NCBI RefSeq assembly: GCF_014647035.1
Contig: NZ_BMOK01000002.1
Coordinates: 1-64,000, forward strand
DNA length: 64,000 nt
Source of the DNA: Sporolactobacillus putidus
GTDB lineage: Bacteria > Bacillota > Bacilli > Bacillales > Sporolactobacillaceae
Direction of reading: 5' to 3'
Shown here: one piece after another, positions 16,219 through 25,829 of the stretch
How the letters are laid out: the number at the start of each line of letters is the position of its first letter
How positions within the stretch are numbered: position 1 is the first letter of the stretch
Notes under the pieces: generated by a model
Told to the model about the DNA's origin: nothing
The model's database searches: none
What the model saw: only the letters and a program-made list of their open reading frames with translations
Position numbers and translations under genes: made by a program

Positions 16219-17466
16219 TTACTCCTCAAGAACCGGCAAATGGCAAAGATAGCGTCTGATCAGGTCATACCCGGTTTTAACGGACTGGGTCCTGATTTTC
16301 CGGCGTGACCCATTGAAATGAAACAAATAACTTTTCGCTCCTCGGGCATCTGCAAAACCGATGTATACTGTTCCGACCTCTTTCCCCTCACTTTTATCCG
16401 GTCCGGCCACACCGGTAAAGCCGACGCCAAGATCTGAACCGCACAGCTCCCTGACTGAGGCCGCTATCATTTCGGCGCATCTTCCGCTTACAGCGCCTTC
16501 CCCGTTCAATACAGATAAGGGCACTTTCAGCACGCGTTCTTTTACCGTGTTTGTATAGCAGACCACACCGCCGGTCAGCACGGAAGAAGCGCCGGGAAGC
16601 CCGGTCATCCATTCTGCGGCCATGCCGCCGGTCAGACTTTCCGCAAAGGCAATCGTCTTTTGCTGGTTTACCAAAAGCCTGAACACGACCTCGGCCAACG
16701 TCTGCTCCCCATATCCGTATAGATACCGACCGACCCTTTGATTGATTTGTTTTTCTATCCGGTCAAGCATTTTAACGGCTTCTGCCGAATTTTCATGTTT
16801 CGCCGTAAGCCTGAGCGTCACTTCGCTTTCCTTGGCCAGCGGAGCGATCGTCGGATTGGACTGAGCATCAATCAGATCGAGAATTTTCGTTTCAAGCTGC
16901 GACTCCCCGATTCCAAAGAAACGGAGGACACGCGACTGAATGTGCTGAGTGTGACGATGGGCAAGATAACCTCTCGCGAAGTCGAGAAACATCGGTTTCA
17001 TCTCGGAAGGAACTCCGGGCATGAGCAAATACGTATGGCCGTTGCTCTCGGCAATCATTCCCGGAGCCATCCCCTGCCGGTTCCGAAGGACATGGCTGCC
17101 TTCGATTACGAGGGCCTGTTTCCGATTATTTTCCGTCATTTCACGTCCGGTCACCCGAAAATAGACGAGCATGCTGTCCATCGCTTCCTGATCCGTCACA
17201 AGGGCTCTGCCGAGCGCTTCTGCGACCGTCTCTTTCGTAAGATCATCTTTCGTCGGACCGAGACCTCCGGTAAAAATCAGCAGATCCGCGCGTGACTCGG
17301 CATTTTGTATCGCATTAAGAAGACGCCCTTTGTTGTCCCCGCACACCGTATGAAAGTAAACATTAATACCCAGCAAAGCCAGCTGTTCCGAAATAAACTG
17401 GGCGTTTGTATTGGCGATCTGGCCAAGCAGCAATTCTGAACCTACCGCAATGATCTCAGCATTCAT
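16219..17466 (-). CDS. cinA: CinA-like protein (competence/damage-inducible; NMN amidase family)
   Basis: The product is about 415 residues. The N-terminal half is a molybdopterin-binding (COG1058) domain beginning [15 protein letters not shown], with [13 protein letters not shown] near residue 68. The C-terminal half is a CinA/PncC domain with AFAESLTGG near residue 270 and [22 protein letters not shown] near residue 365, containing the catalytic Ser of the NMN deamidase family. Relatives act in pyridine nucleotide salvage (ADP-ribose pyrophosphatase plus NMN deamidase), and the gene is competence-linked in several Firmicutes. The ATG at 17466 is preceded by GGGGAGG at 11 bases. The recA promoter lies in the following gap. 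Confidence 0.93.
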   Translation of the reverse strand: MNAEIIAVGSELLLGQIANTNAQFISEQLALLGINVYFHTVCGDNKGRLLNAIQNAESRADLLIFTGGLGPTKDDLTKETVAEALGRALVTDQEAMDSMLVYFRVTGREMTENNRKQALVIEGSHVLRNRQGMAPGMIAESNGHTYLLMPGVPSEMKPMFLDFARGYLAHRHTQHIQSRVLRFFGIGESQLETKILDLIDAQSNPTIAPLAKESEVTLRLTAKHENSAEAVKMLDRIEKQINQRVGRYLYGYGEQTLAEVVFRLLVNQQKTIAFAESLTGGMAAEWMTGLPGASSVLTGGVVCYTNTVKERVLKVPLSVLNGEGAVSGRCAEMIAASVRELCGSDLGVGFTGVAGPDKSEGKEVGTVYIGFADARGAKSYLFHFNGSRRKIRTQSVKTGYDLIRRYLCHLPVLEE

Positions 17467-17548
17467 AAAACCAGTGTCCTCCCCTTCCAAACTCGCTTTC
17501 TCTCATCCTATTATCTGGTACTGCAGCGCGAAGTGCAACCGGAAAGAT

Positions 17549-18127
17549 TCACTTTGAGCGAAGCAAGACTTCGCGATTCTTGTAGAAATAATCGGCTCCG
17601 GAAAGAATGGTCAGAATCACGGCGATCCAAAGAAGAACCTGATTTAAAGGAAACCCGTTCAGGCCGAAAGGAATGTTGTTGAATAAAAAGGAAATGATTG
17701 CGAGCATTTGAAAAAATGTCTTCCATTTTCCAAGCTGACCGGCCGCAATCACATCGCCCTCGCCAGCAGCGACAAGACGCAGGCCGGTAACCGCAAACTC
17801 GCGGGCAAGAATAATGATGACCATCCAGGAAGCTATTCTTCCCATACCGGCAAACGACACAAAGGCGCTCATCACGAGCAGCTTATCGGCCAGCGGATCG
17901 GAAAATTTTCCAAAATTTGTAATCAGATGCCGTTTTCTCGCAATCCGGCCGTCAAGCCAATCGGTTACGGAAGCGATAATGAAGAGGAAACCTGCGAACA
18001 TTTGAGAAAGCGGAAGCGTAAAGCCCCCTGAACCTGCGGTGCCCAGATTGATCGGTGCGAGGAGAAAAACCAGAAAAACGGGGATCATGATCATACGGGA
18101 TACTGTTAACTTATTGGCGATGTTCAT
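17549..18127 (-). CDS. pgsA: CDP-diacylglycerol-glycerol-3-phosphate 3-phosphatidyltransferase
   Basis: The 192-residue membrane protein has the CDP-alcohol phosphotransferase motif D-G-X2-A-R-X8-G-X3-D-X3-D complete at about residues 64-86 (DWLDGRIAR to FSDPLADKL). Hydrophobic helices flank the motif. It makes phosphatidylglycerol phosphate from CDP-diacylglycerol and glycerol 3-phosphate, the first committed step to phosphatidylglycerol. The start MNIANKLTVSRM is typical, with AAAGGAGGA before it. It lies between rodZ and cinA as in B. subtilis. Confidence 0.96.
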   Translation of the reverse strand: MNIANKLTVSRMIMIPVFLVFLLAPINLGTAGSGGFTLPLSQMFAGFLFIIASVTDWLDGRIARKRHLITNFGKFSDPLADKLLVMSAFVSFAGMGRIASWMVIIILAREFAVTGLRLVAAGEGDVIAAGQLGKWKTFFQMLAIISFLFNNIPFGLNGFPLNQVLLWIAVILTILSGADYFYKNREVLLRSK

Positions 18128-18210
18128 GATAAAATCCTCCTTTTTAAGAGTAAAAAATATCTATCCTGTATTCATGGACACACAACTTTCACATTTTACC
18201 GGCCACATGA

Positions 18211-18240
18211 AAAAAAAAGAGCCGCCGGATCCGGCTGACT
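18211..18240 (-). terminator. Terminator of rodZ
   Basis: On the minus strand a GC-rich hairpin around GCCGGATCCGGC is followed by eight T residues, starting 18 bases past the rodZ stop. It separates the ymfK-rodZ unit from pgsA. Confidence 0.75.
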
Positions 18241-18257
18241 CCAACTCAATGGTCTGT

Positions 18258-19160
18258 TTATTTCGTAAAATTAATGACAATCGTCTGAACAATCGTCTGA
18301 TTTGGAAATGTGAAATCCTGCCCGTTGATTTTCAGCACAGTATTCGGAACGTTGCCGATATCAATGCGGAGGGACTGAACATTGGATGCGTCAAAGTTAA
18401 AAGTCTTGGATCCCGACGCGATCCCTTGTACAAGTTGATTGCCGCTTTTCACATCCGTAGCGCTGATCCATGAACTATTACCATTTGTCGCCGAGATGGA
18501 TACAGCAAATTTCGTTGTGCCGGAGAGCGTGTATGTTGTCGTTGAACCCTGTGTACTATCCATTTTCAGACTCTGCTGCATCGATGAGGAAGAGGAACTG
18601 TTTTTCTGAGCCGAAGAACCCGATTTCGCACTTGAACTTCCGGAACTTGCCGCTGAAGCGCTGCTTCCCTTAAAGGAAACTGAGGAAGCACTTCCCTGAC
18701 CGTTCTTCGGAGTCTGGTTAGGATGTCCGCTCATCAAATTAGTTACCAGAATATAGACAATCATGATCGCAATCAGGACAAAAACAGCAATGATTGCTTT
18801 ACTGAGAAAAGAGGACCAGCCGTCCGTACCGGAACGGGTTGTCCGACGCCGTACGGTTCTCGAAGCGGGCATCTCTTCACTTCCGTCAGGCGGGAGCGTG
18901 CGGATTTCGGTATGCTCCCGATACATTTTGGGAAGTTCACCAGCATTTTGCGCGGACAGCTCGCCAAAATCCAGCCCTACGGATTCTGCATAGCTCTTGA
19001 TAAATGCTCTTGTGTAGAAATCTCCGGGCAGTTGCTTAAAATCGCCGTCTTCAATTGCCTGAAGATAGCGCTTCTGGATCTTCGTCTCTTCCTGCAGATC
19101 GTCCAGAGAGAGCCCCTTTGCTTCACGGGCCTCCTTCAATGTTTGACCTAATTCACTCAC
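18258..19160 (-). CDS. rodZ: RodZ family helix-turn-helix membrane protein (YmfM)
   Basis: The product has about 300 residues. The N-terminal Xre-type helix-turn-helix (residues 3-70, LGQTLKEAREAKGLSLDDLQ) faces the cytoplasm and in relatives contacts MreB. A single transmembrane helix lies near residues 118-142. A serine-rich spacer of roughly 50 residues then leads to a DUF4115 beta domain outside the membrane. The role is elongation-machinery anchoring and cell shape. The GTG at 19160 is favoured by GGCAGGTG 6-7 bases before it; another GTG lies three codons upstream. The linker is unusually Ser-rich. Confidence 0.9.
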   Translation of the reverse strand: MSELGQTLKEAREAKGLSLDDLQEETKIQKRYLQAIEDGDFKQLPGDFYTRAFIKSYAESVGLDFGELSAQNAGELPKMYREHTEIRTLPPDGSEEMPASRTVRRRTTRSGTDGWSSFLSKAIIAVFVLIAIMIVYILVTNLMSGHPNQTPKNGQGSASSVSFKGSSASAASSGSSSAKSGSSAQKNSSSSSSMQQSLKMDSTQGSTTTYTLSGTTKFAVSISATNGNSSWISATDVKSGNQLVQGIASGSKTFNFDASNVQSLRIDIGNVPNTVLKINGQDFTFPNQTIVQTIVINFTK

Positions 19161-19178
19161 TAATAACACCTGCCATTG

Positions 19179-19961
19179 TTAATTAAAATCAGACCAGGGA
19201 AAATCCGAATGAATAGAATCGCCGCTGCTTCTGATCTGCTCATCCCGATGATTGCGCAATTCCAGAATGTAGTCAAAATTTTCCAGAGTGTATTCTGTTT
19301 CTTTTACAAAATCATCGGGATGTTCGATCACCTTGGTCACGGGGCTTCGCATCAGCTGCCGTATCAGGTCCCAGTGGCTTTCCGAACCCCTTCTTTTGGA
19401 GACAACACCGTCAATAACATAAATGTGATCAGCCGAACGCTCATCATCGGACAGCCGGGTGCGTACGGTTTGTTTAAGCAATGTCGAAGAAATAAATATC
19501 CATCGTTTATTTGCGGAAACACTCGCAGCGATGATTGATTCTGATTTGCCGACCCGGGGGAGCCCTCTTATGCCCAGCAGAAGATGCTCAGGCTTTTTAA
19601 TCAGTTCGGCCATAAAATCGACAAGCAGACCTATCTCATCCCTTGTGAACCGAAAAGTCTTGCGGTCCCCCGTGTCTCTTTCAATATAGCGCCCATGGCG
19701 AACCGCCAGGCGGTCGCTTAAAGTCGGCGGACGCACTTTGGTCAGATGAATCGTTTCCATCGTTTCGGCGATGGCAAGAAAACGTTCGATCTGCTTATCT
19801 TCGCGAGCTGCAACGAGTAATCCTCTTCGTTCATGATCTACGCCATTTATTGTCAGAATATTGATCCCAAGCATACCAAGCAGCGATGAAACATCTCCAA
19901 GCAAACCAGGTCTGTTTCTATGTATTTCGTACTCCAGATACCATTCCTTACCGTCTGCCAT
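19179..19961 (-). CDS. ymfK: DUF3388 protein (YmfK), ACT-like plus P-loop
   Basis: The 260-residue protein matches B. subtilis YmfK in length and position. The first 75 residues resemble an ACT ligand-binding domain (RPGLLGDVSSLLGMLGINI). A segment at residues 133-140 (GLPRVGKS) fits a Walker A loop, and the rest resembles a small P-loop NTPase fold. The function is unknown; the domain pair suggests nucleotide binding controlled by a small molecule, which is inference. The start has AAAGGGAGG. It lies 18 bases before rodZ. Confidence 0.88.
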   Translation of the reverse strand: MADGKEWYLEYEIHRNRPGLLGDVSSLLGMLGINILTINGVDHERRGLLVAAREDKQIERFLAIAETMETIHLTKVRPPTLSDRLAVRHGRYIERDTGDRKTFRFTRDEIGLLVDFMAELIKKPEHLLLGIRGLPRVGKSESIIAASVSANKRWIFISSTLLKQTVRTRLSDDERSADHIYVIDGVVSKRRGSESHWDLIRQLMRSPVTKVIEHPDDFVKETEYTLENFDYILELRNHRDEQIRSSGDSIHSDFPWSDFN

Positions 19962-20166
19962 GGAGATCCTCCCTTTAAAAAGCGGCCCAGTTCAATTTAT
20001 CTTAAAATATCCTGGTTTTCAAGAGGTATTTCCTGTGTCCGATGAAAAAAATAACGATGGCTTTCCAACCCCATCCGCATTGTAGGGAGACGGAGATAGG
20101 ATTTTCTACATGGAACCACATTCTTAATTTTATCATAATTTATCCCGTTTAACGATATCGTTCTTC

Positions 20167-20191
20167 AAAAAAAGAGATACCGTTCGGCATC
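20167..20191 (-). terminator. Terminator after ymfJ
   Basis: On the minus strand GATGCC/GGTATC arms enclose GAAC and are followed by TCTTTTTTTG. It starts about 33 bases past the ymfJ stop. Confidence 0.7.
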
Positions 20192-20223
20192 CCTTTCCCT
20201 TTATATTTCCCGCATTCGTAAGT

Positions 20224-20496
20224 TTAAACAGACCCCTGCACGGCATGGGTATCTGAAGTGACCAATTTCATCATCAGCCTTGCCAGGACCAGTCGTTCGT
20301 TCTCGCCAGCCACATGCCATAAATCAGACAGAACACGTTCCTGTTCTGTTTTTGGATCGACGTTTTCACTCAGATAATCCCCGATTTTTTTTGCGAAACC
20401 TGTCAGCGCCTCCTCATTAACGCCTAAGCTCTCGGCTTGCTGAATCCGGTCGCCGAGAAAGTCTTTCCACTGATTCCAATTATCCAAAACAGACAT
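20224..20496 (-). CDS. ymfJ: DUF3243 protein (YmfJ)
   Basis: The 90-residue acidic, all-helical protein has the family features: NWNQWKDFLGDRI at the start, then Leu-Gly-Val-containing segment, IGDYLSENVDPKTEQERVL in the middle and LARLMMKLV near the end. The B. subtilis counterpart has been structurally described as a small helical dimer; its function is not known. The start has AAGGAGGTT. It sits between ymfI and ymfK in the conserved order. Confidence 0.9.
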   Translation of the reverse strand: MSVLDNWNQWKDFLGDRIQQAESLGVNEEALTGFAKKIGDYLSENVDPKTEQERVLSDLWHVAGENERLVLARLMMKLVTSDTHAVQGSV

Positions 20497-20579
20497 ACCC
20501 TGAACCTCCTTAAAAACTTATGCGTTACTTTTAATAGAGTGCCTTACATGGTTTGGCTTATACAGGAAAACTCATCCAG

Positions 20580-21314
20580 TCAGCAGTACCACGCGCCGTT
20601 CACAGAGATAATCTGTCCGCTGATATAAGCAGAGTCAGGGCTCATCAGATAGGCAATCAGTGCGGCAATTTCATCAGGGCGGCCAAATCTCCCCATTGGA
20701 ATTTCTTCTTTAACCAGATCAATATCTTCTTCATTGAAATCAGCCATCATCGGTGTGTCCACCGCTCCGGGAGCAACTGCGTTGACGGTAATCCCGCTTG
20801 GCGCGAGCTCCTTGGCCAGCGCCTTGACAAAAGTGTTCTGCCCCCCCTTTACCATCGAGTAAAGCACCTCCATCGAAGCTCCGGTCAGCCCCCAGATGGA
20901 TGAAACAAAGACAATACTGCCTTTCTTCTCATGGATCATCGGACGGATCAACTCCTGAATCAGCCGAAACGGGCTGATGAGCTGAAGCTGAATAAACTCT
21001 GTGACTGTTTCGGGGGCAACTTCCTGAAAGAGCCCGACCTGGCTTTTTCCGCAATTATAAACAACGCCGCTTACGGGGCCGTCGAGGCGTGCAAGCAGTT
21101 CTTCAGGACCCGACGCTCTTGAAAGGTCTGCCCGGACGCAAGAAAATGTCTGATCCGGATGTGTTTCCGCCAATTCTTCCGCGAGCCGGAAAGCCGCTTT
21201 TTCTCCCTTATTGTAATGGAGAAACAAAGATTTTCCGGCGTCGGCAAGTTTTTTCGCCGCTGCCCCTCCGATTGCTCCGCTTGCTCCGGTAATCAGTGTT
21301 CTGCCCAATTTCAT
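20580..21314 (-). CDS. ymfI: SDR reductase YmfI (EF-P 5-aminopentanone reductase type)
   Basis: The 244-residue short-chain dehydrogenase has the dinucleotide loop TGASGAIGG near residue 9, the Ser-Tyr-Lys catalytic set (SSIWG, then YSMVKGG near residues 138-155), and PGAVDTPM near residue 182. In B. subtilis, YmfI reduces the 5-aminopentanone group on Lys32 of elongation factor P. Position and similarity support that role here, but the two M16-type genes (ymfF, ymfH) that normally precede it are absent. The chosen start is the ATG at 21314; an upstream frame to 21380 lacks similarity. Confidence 0.85.
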   Translation of the reverse strand: MKLGRTLITGASGAIGGAAAKKLADAGKSLFLHYNKGEKAAFRLAEELAETHPDQTFSCVRADLSRASGPEELLARLDGPVSGVVYNCGKSQVGLFQEVAPETVTEFIQLQLISPFRLIQELIRPMIHEKKGSIVFVSSIWGLTGASMEVLYSMVKGGQNTFVKALAKELAPSGITVNAVAPGAVDTPMMADFNEEDIDLVKEEIPMGRFGRPDEIAALIAYLMSPDSAYISGQIISVNGAWYC

Positions 21315-21388
21315 CACCTGGCTTGCCTTTCTCTTTTTATCACCGCATAAACCATTCCCCGGGCTCAAGCAGCCGGCCAATCTGCCCG

Positions 21389-23692
21389 TCAGCGTGTTGA
21401 GGCTTCATCGTCCTGTTTTGGAATAAGCACGGCCCGGGGTTTGCTTCCTTCATAAGGGCCGACAATATGACGATCCTCCATGGCATCAATCAAACGGGCG
21501 GCACGCGCATAGCCGATACGGAAACGGCGCTGCAGCATGGATACACTCGCGGTCTGCATGGCGGCCACCAGCTGAACGGCGTCGTCAAACAGCTCGTCGT
21601 CCACTTTCTCCTGGCTGCTTTCCTGCTGGTCGCCAGGGATCATGTCTTTTCTGTAGTTTGCTTTTTGTTGCCCGATCACATACTGAACCACATTTTCAAC
21701 TTCATCATCCGAAAGGAAAGCGCCTTGTATGCGCGTCGGTTTGGAAGCCCCGATCGGCAGAAACAGCATGTCCCCTTTTCCAAGAAGCTTTTCGGCCCCT
21801 CCGGAATCTAGAATCGTGCGCGAGTCCATCATTGACGACACGCTGAAGGCGATCCTCGACGGGATATTGGCTTTAATCACTCCGGTGATAATATCTACTG
21901 AAGGACGCTGGGTCGCTATGATTAAGTGGATGCCGGCGGCTCTGGCCATTTGCGCCAGGCGTGTGACCGTCTCTTCAACATCTTTGGAGGCTACCATCAT
22001 CAGATCGGCAAGTTCATCAATAATGACGACAATATAAGGCATCAACGGCTGCTTTTCTTCATGCTTTTCATTAAACTTTCTGACCGCCTCATTGTAGCTC
22101 TCAAGATTGCGTGTCCCGCTTTCTGAAAAAAGTTCATAGCGTCTTTCCATTTCACCGACAACATTTTTCAGCCCTTGGGCTGCTTTTGCCGGATCAGTGA
22201 CAACCGGTGTCAGCAAATGAGGGATGCCGTTGTATACGTTCAATTCGACCATTTTAGGATCAATCATGAAAAGTTTTACTTCGCTCGGCTTGGTCCTCAT
22301 CAGAATCGTAATAATAATACTGTTGATACAAACGCTTTTCCCGCTGCCCGTTGCACCAGCGACCAGCAAATGAGGCATCTTGTTCAGATCGGCCAGAATC
22401 GGTTCACCTGATATATCGCGCCCCAAACCGATGGTAAGTTTCGAAGCCGCACGCGTTGCGCTCTTCGACTCCAGCACTTCCCGAAGGCCGACCATTGCTA
22501 CTTCCCGGTTAGGCACTTCAATACCGACGGCCGATTTGCCCGGAATCGGCGCCTCAATGCGGATATCTTTTGCGGCAAGCGCAAGAGCAAGATCATCACT
22601 TAAACTCAGGATGCGGCTGACCTTGACTCCGGCTTCAGGATAAACCTCGTAACGCGTCACGGCAGGGCCGAGATGCACTTCGCGCACAGCTGCCCGAACC
22701 CCGAAGCTTTCGAACGTTCGCTCAAGTGTACGTACGTTTTCAGCGATATGTTTTCGCTCATTATTTTGCGCGTTCTTTCTCGGATGATGAAGAAGATCGA
22801 GTTGGGGCAGCTGGTAGTCTTCATTCTCAAGCGACGTTTGTGTAAAGTCAGGTCCGGCCTCAACCGTCCGATTTTCTTCAGGCTCGCGTTTCGCCTCAAT
22901 TTTCGGTTGATCGGCCGAAGAGTCGGCCGGGACGGTCACACGCTCATTGAAATCATGAATCTCCGGTTCTTGAGACGGACCCACATCTGTACTATTTTCC
23001 TTTTGCCTGTTCAGGCCTGCAGAATCCGGCCGTTCCCCCTTTTTTACTTTCTTTTGAAAAATGGGCTTCAGACGTCCCGCGCTTTCCTTAACACTTCTTG
23101 CCATACCAGTGAACAGCCAACCGAATAACTTTTTTCCGGTATCCCGTAGGGAAAGCCCTGTAATCAAAATCAGGGAAACAAGAGACAGGAAGGCAGCCAT
23201 GAATAGCGTTCCTGTCGTTGAGAAAAGATAATGAAAAAAGGCAAAACCGACTGCGCCGATCATTCCTCCTCCTAAGCCCTGACTCGGAACAGTTCCCGAC
23301 AATTCACTCTGAAATAAAACAAATGTATTGAATATAACCGATCTGTTCTGCAACACATTCGTTGCGGAAAGTGTCTCAAACAACCTCACATGGCTGAAAA
23401 GAAGCAGGGAGAAGGTGAGCAGATAGACACCGGTCAGTTTTCTTGTAAAAAAGACGGGCTGCTTCCGCATGAGAATATAATAGATTGACAGAGCCAGAGA
23501 AAAAAGAAGAAGAATGTTCCACCAGTCCCCGGCTAAAAAACGGCAGGCTTCTTTGAGCACCTCTCCTGCCGCCCCCAGGCTGCTGATCCCGATACAGGTC
23601 AGTGCGAACATGGCAAGACCGCCGACTTCATAGATGAGCGTTTCTTTCCATCCCTTCCTGGGCCGGGCCTTCTTCCGCTTTTTATTGGGCAT
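21389..23692 (-). CDS. spoIIIE: FtsK/SpoIIIE DNA translocase
   Basis: The product has about 767 residues. It carries a basic N-terminus, four or so transmembrane helices to about residue 185, an acidic/Pro linker, the alpha-beta motor with Walker [10 protein letters not shown] near residue 440 and a Walker B Asp-Glu ([11 protein letters not shown]) near residue 560, and a C-terminal gamma winged-helix ([21 protein letters not shown]) that reads DNA orientation. It pumps chromosomal DNA into the forespore and clears DNA from septa. The ATG at 23692 has GAGGTAAG. Whether this copy is SpoIIIE or the vegetative SftA paralogue is settled by the membrane helices and by position next to rnjB. Confidence 0.93.
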   Translation of the reverse strand: MPNKKRKKARPRKGWKETLIYEVGGLAMFALTCIGISSLGAAGEVLKEACRFLAGDWWNILLLFSLALSIYYILMRKQPVFFTRKLTGVYLLTFSLLLFSHVRLFETLSATNVLQNRSVIFNTFVLFQSELSGTVPSQGLGGGMIGAVGFAFFHYLFSTTGTLFMAAFLSLVSLILITGLSLRDTGKKLFGWLFTGMARSVKESAGRLKPIFQKKVKKGERPDSAGLNRQKENSTDVGPSQEPEIHDFNERVTVPADSSADQPKIEAKREPEENRTVEAGPDFTQTSLENEDYQLPQLDLLHHPRKNAQNNERKHIAENVRTLERTFESFGVRAAVREVHLGPAVTRYEVYPEAGVKVSRILSLSDDLALALAAKDIRIEAPIPGKSAVGIEVPNREVAMVGLREVLESKSATRAASKLTIGLGRDISGEPILADLNKMPHLLVAGATGSGKSVCINSIIITILMRTKPSEVKLFMIDPKMVELNVYNGIPHLLTPVVTDPAKAAQGLKNVVGEMERRYELFSESGTRNLESYNEAVRKFNEKHEEKQPLMPYIVVIIDELADLMMVASKDVEETVTRLAQMARAAGIHLIIATQRPSVDIITGVIKANIPSRIAFSVSSMMDSRTILDSGGAEKLLGKGDMLFLPIGASKPTRIQGAFLSDDEVENVVQYVIGQQKANYRKDMIPGDQQESSQEKVDDELFDDAVQLVAAMQTASVSMLQRRFRIGYARAARLIDAMEDRHIVGPYEGSKPRAVLIPKQDDEASTR

Positions 23693-23978
23693 AATCTTAC
23701 CTCGATTCAATGAAAAAGTGAAATCAGTTAGTTTAGATGGAGCATGTCACACCTGAGAAAAATAGAAGTGCACGTTTTAAAAATTTTTTTAAGAGTGTCC
23801 TTCATGCGGTAACTACTGTCCTTAATTTACTCTATAACTCCGTATTTCGCAAAGTTTTCAAAACCGCCTTCCGACAGAACGGATGCAGGCGGTCAGCCGC
23901 ATGGTTCAGGGCTCCATTCTGCTTTCACAAAATTCCGCAATTTTCCGGACTCCGGATGGCGCCTCCCTTTATTTATGT

Positions 23979-24012
23979 AAAAAGATGAGCCGTGATCGCG
24001 GCTCATCTTTTT
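23979..24012 (-). terminator. Terminator of rnjB
   Basis: Perfect 14-base arms (23979-23992 and 23999-24012) enclose six bases, with the outer ends being A5 and T5. The stem begins within the rnjB stop codon. It isolates ftsK/spoIIIE from upstream transcription. Confidence 0.9.
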
Positions 24013-25678
24013 AATATTCCATGATAATTGGCAATATCATTGGACGGCGTTTGGTTTTGTCAAAAAAGTAACGGCTTAATGCGTCGCGTATTCCGCTTTT
24101 AAGCGATGACCACTCGGATACATGCTGTGTCAGTGCCTTTGAGAGCACTTCTGAAACAATATGATTAGCTTCTTCCAATAAATCTTCTGATTCCCGAACA
24201 TACACAAAACCGCGGGTAATGATTTCCGGTCCTGCGAGGATCCGTTTCGTCCGGCGCCCCAGAGTCACAACAACAATCACTGTGCCATCCTGTGAAAGCA
24301 TCCGCCGGTCCCTTAATACAATGTTTCCGACATCGCCGACCCCCAGGCCGTCAACAAGCAGCTGGCCGGCAGGAACCGCTTCAGACTGTTTTGCCTCCCC
24401 CTTGACGAATTCCACAACATCGCCCTTGTCGAGAAGAAAAACTTGATGCGGCGAAAGTCCCATGGATTCGGCAATCGTCTGATGAGCCTTCATCATTTTG
24501 AATTCTCCGTCAATCGGAATCAAGTATTTGGGGCGGGTCAGCTGGAGCATCAGTTTTATATCTTCGGCAGAACCGTGCCCCGAAACGTGCACACTCTTTC
24601 CAAAGACGACTTGGGCTCCCTCACTCATTAACTGATCAATCGCATTCGTGACCGTCTTTTCATTGCTCGGGGTCAGCGACGCCGCGTAAATAATCAAATC
24701 GTTTTCCAGCAACTTCAGTTTTTTGTGCAAATGATTAGCTATGCCGGTCAAAGGGGTAAGCGGATCGCCGTCAGGACCGCTCGTAATGACAGCCAGTTCT
24801 TCTTTGGGACACTTCAATGCCTTTTCCCAGGAAAGGAAAAAATTCCTCGGTACGTCAAGAAATCCTTCATTGACAGCTATTGAAATGATTCTTTCCAGAA
24901 GACGTCCGTCAATGGTCACTTTCCGGTGATGCTGCATGCAGGCATTTACAAATTGCTGGATGCGGTGAAGATTGGTCGCATGAATCGTCATAATGACCCG
25001 GCCGGTAGCCGAGTAGAGCATATGGCTGAACTGATCGCCGATCATCGAATCTGAAGGCGCCTTTCCCGGAATCTCCGCATGTTTGCTGTCGGAAAGCAGG
25101 CAAAGCACACCTTTATCTCCTATCTCCGCTATCTTGCTGACATCAGTCCGCACTCCCCCTACCGGCGTAAAATCAAATTTATAATCGCCTGTATGGACAA
25201 TCATTCCCTGCGTTGTCTGAACAGCAATGCCGATCGCATCCGGAACACTATGGTAAGTACGAAAGAATGAAAAAATACAGTGGCCGATTTTCAAATTCTT
25301 ATCGGGATCAATCATTACCAGCAGATCCTTGCGTACACTTTCCCCTGAATCCTTCAGGCTTTCCCTGACAAGAGCCAGGGTCAGTTTCGTCCCATAAACC
25401 GGCACCTTTAATTCCTTCAGCAAGTAAGGGAGGGCGCCGATATTCGCCTGATGCCCATGTGTCAGTAATATGGCCTGAATCCGTTCCCGGTTTTCAGCCA
25501 GATAGGATACATCGGGAATCACAGTATCGACTCCGAGCATATCTTCATGCGGGTGCATCAATCCCGCGTCAATAATATAGATGTCATGATTGACCTCAAT
25601 GACTGTCATATTACTTCCAATTTCGCCAACGCCGCCCATTGGATAGATTCTCACACTGTCTTGCTTCGAGTGTGTCAA
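24011..25678 (-). CDS. rnjB: Ribonuclease J2, active site degenerate
   Basis: The 555-residue product has full RNase J architecture: metallo-beta-lactamase, beta-CASP and C-terminal domains. The metal-binding HxHxDH motif of RNase J1 is HGHQAN here (residues 74-79), so the Asp and last His are replaced. The later HGEY-type motif is IDGEFK, again lacking the metal ligand. This pattern is typical of J2 subunits, which support RNase J1 rather than cutting RNA well themselves. The TTG start has AGGAGG. A good promoter lies upstream at 25741-25770. Synteny with dapA and spoIIIE matches B. subtilis rnjB. Confidence 0.92.
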   Translation of the reverse strand: MTHSKQDSVRIYPMGGVGEIGSNMTVIEVNHDIYIIDAGLMHPHEDMLGVDTVIPDVSYLAENRERIQAILLTHGHQANIGALPYLLKELKVPVYGTKLTLALVRESLKDSGESVRKDLLVMIDPDKNLKIGHCIFSFFRTYHSVPDAIGIAVQTTQGMIVHTGDYKFDFTPVGGVRTDVSKIAEIGDKGVLCLLSDSKHAEIPGKAPSDSMIGDQFSHMLYSATGRVIMTIHATNLHRIQQFVNACMQHHRKVTIDGRLLERIISIAVNEGFLDVPRNFFLSWEKALKCPKEELAVITSGPDGDPLTPLTGIANHLHKKLKLLENDLIIYAASLTPSNEKTVTNAIDQLMSEGAQVVFGKSVHVSGHGSAEDIKLMLQLTRPKYLIPIDGEFKMMKAHQTIAESMGLSPHQVFLLDKGDVVEFVKGEAKQSEAVPAGQLLVDGLGVGDVGNIVLRDRRMLSQDGTVIVVVTLGRRTKRILAGPEIITRGFVYVRESEDLLEEANHIVSEVLSKALTQHVSEWSSLKSGIRDALSRYFFDKTKRRPMILPIIMEY

Positions 25679-25740
25679 TGGGCATTCCTCCTATTAAGTT
25701 GAGCAGTCATCGCTTTTGACCCGAACTAATCATTGTTTTT

Positions 25741-25770
25741 ATTATAACCAAACCCTTGAGCAAAGTACAA
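25741..25770 (-). promoter_or_regulatory. Sigma-A promoter of rnjB
   Basis: On the minus strand TTGTAC (25770-25765) and a perfect TATAAT (25746-25741) are 18 bases apart. The start codon lies 62 bases past the -10. Confidence 0.7.
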
Positions 25771-25829
25771 TTTTAAATAAAAAACATCTCACTTACCCAA
25801 AACAGCCAAACGGGTAGGCATATCCGCTC

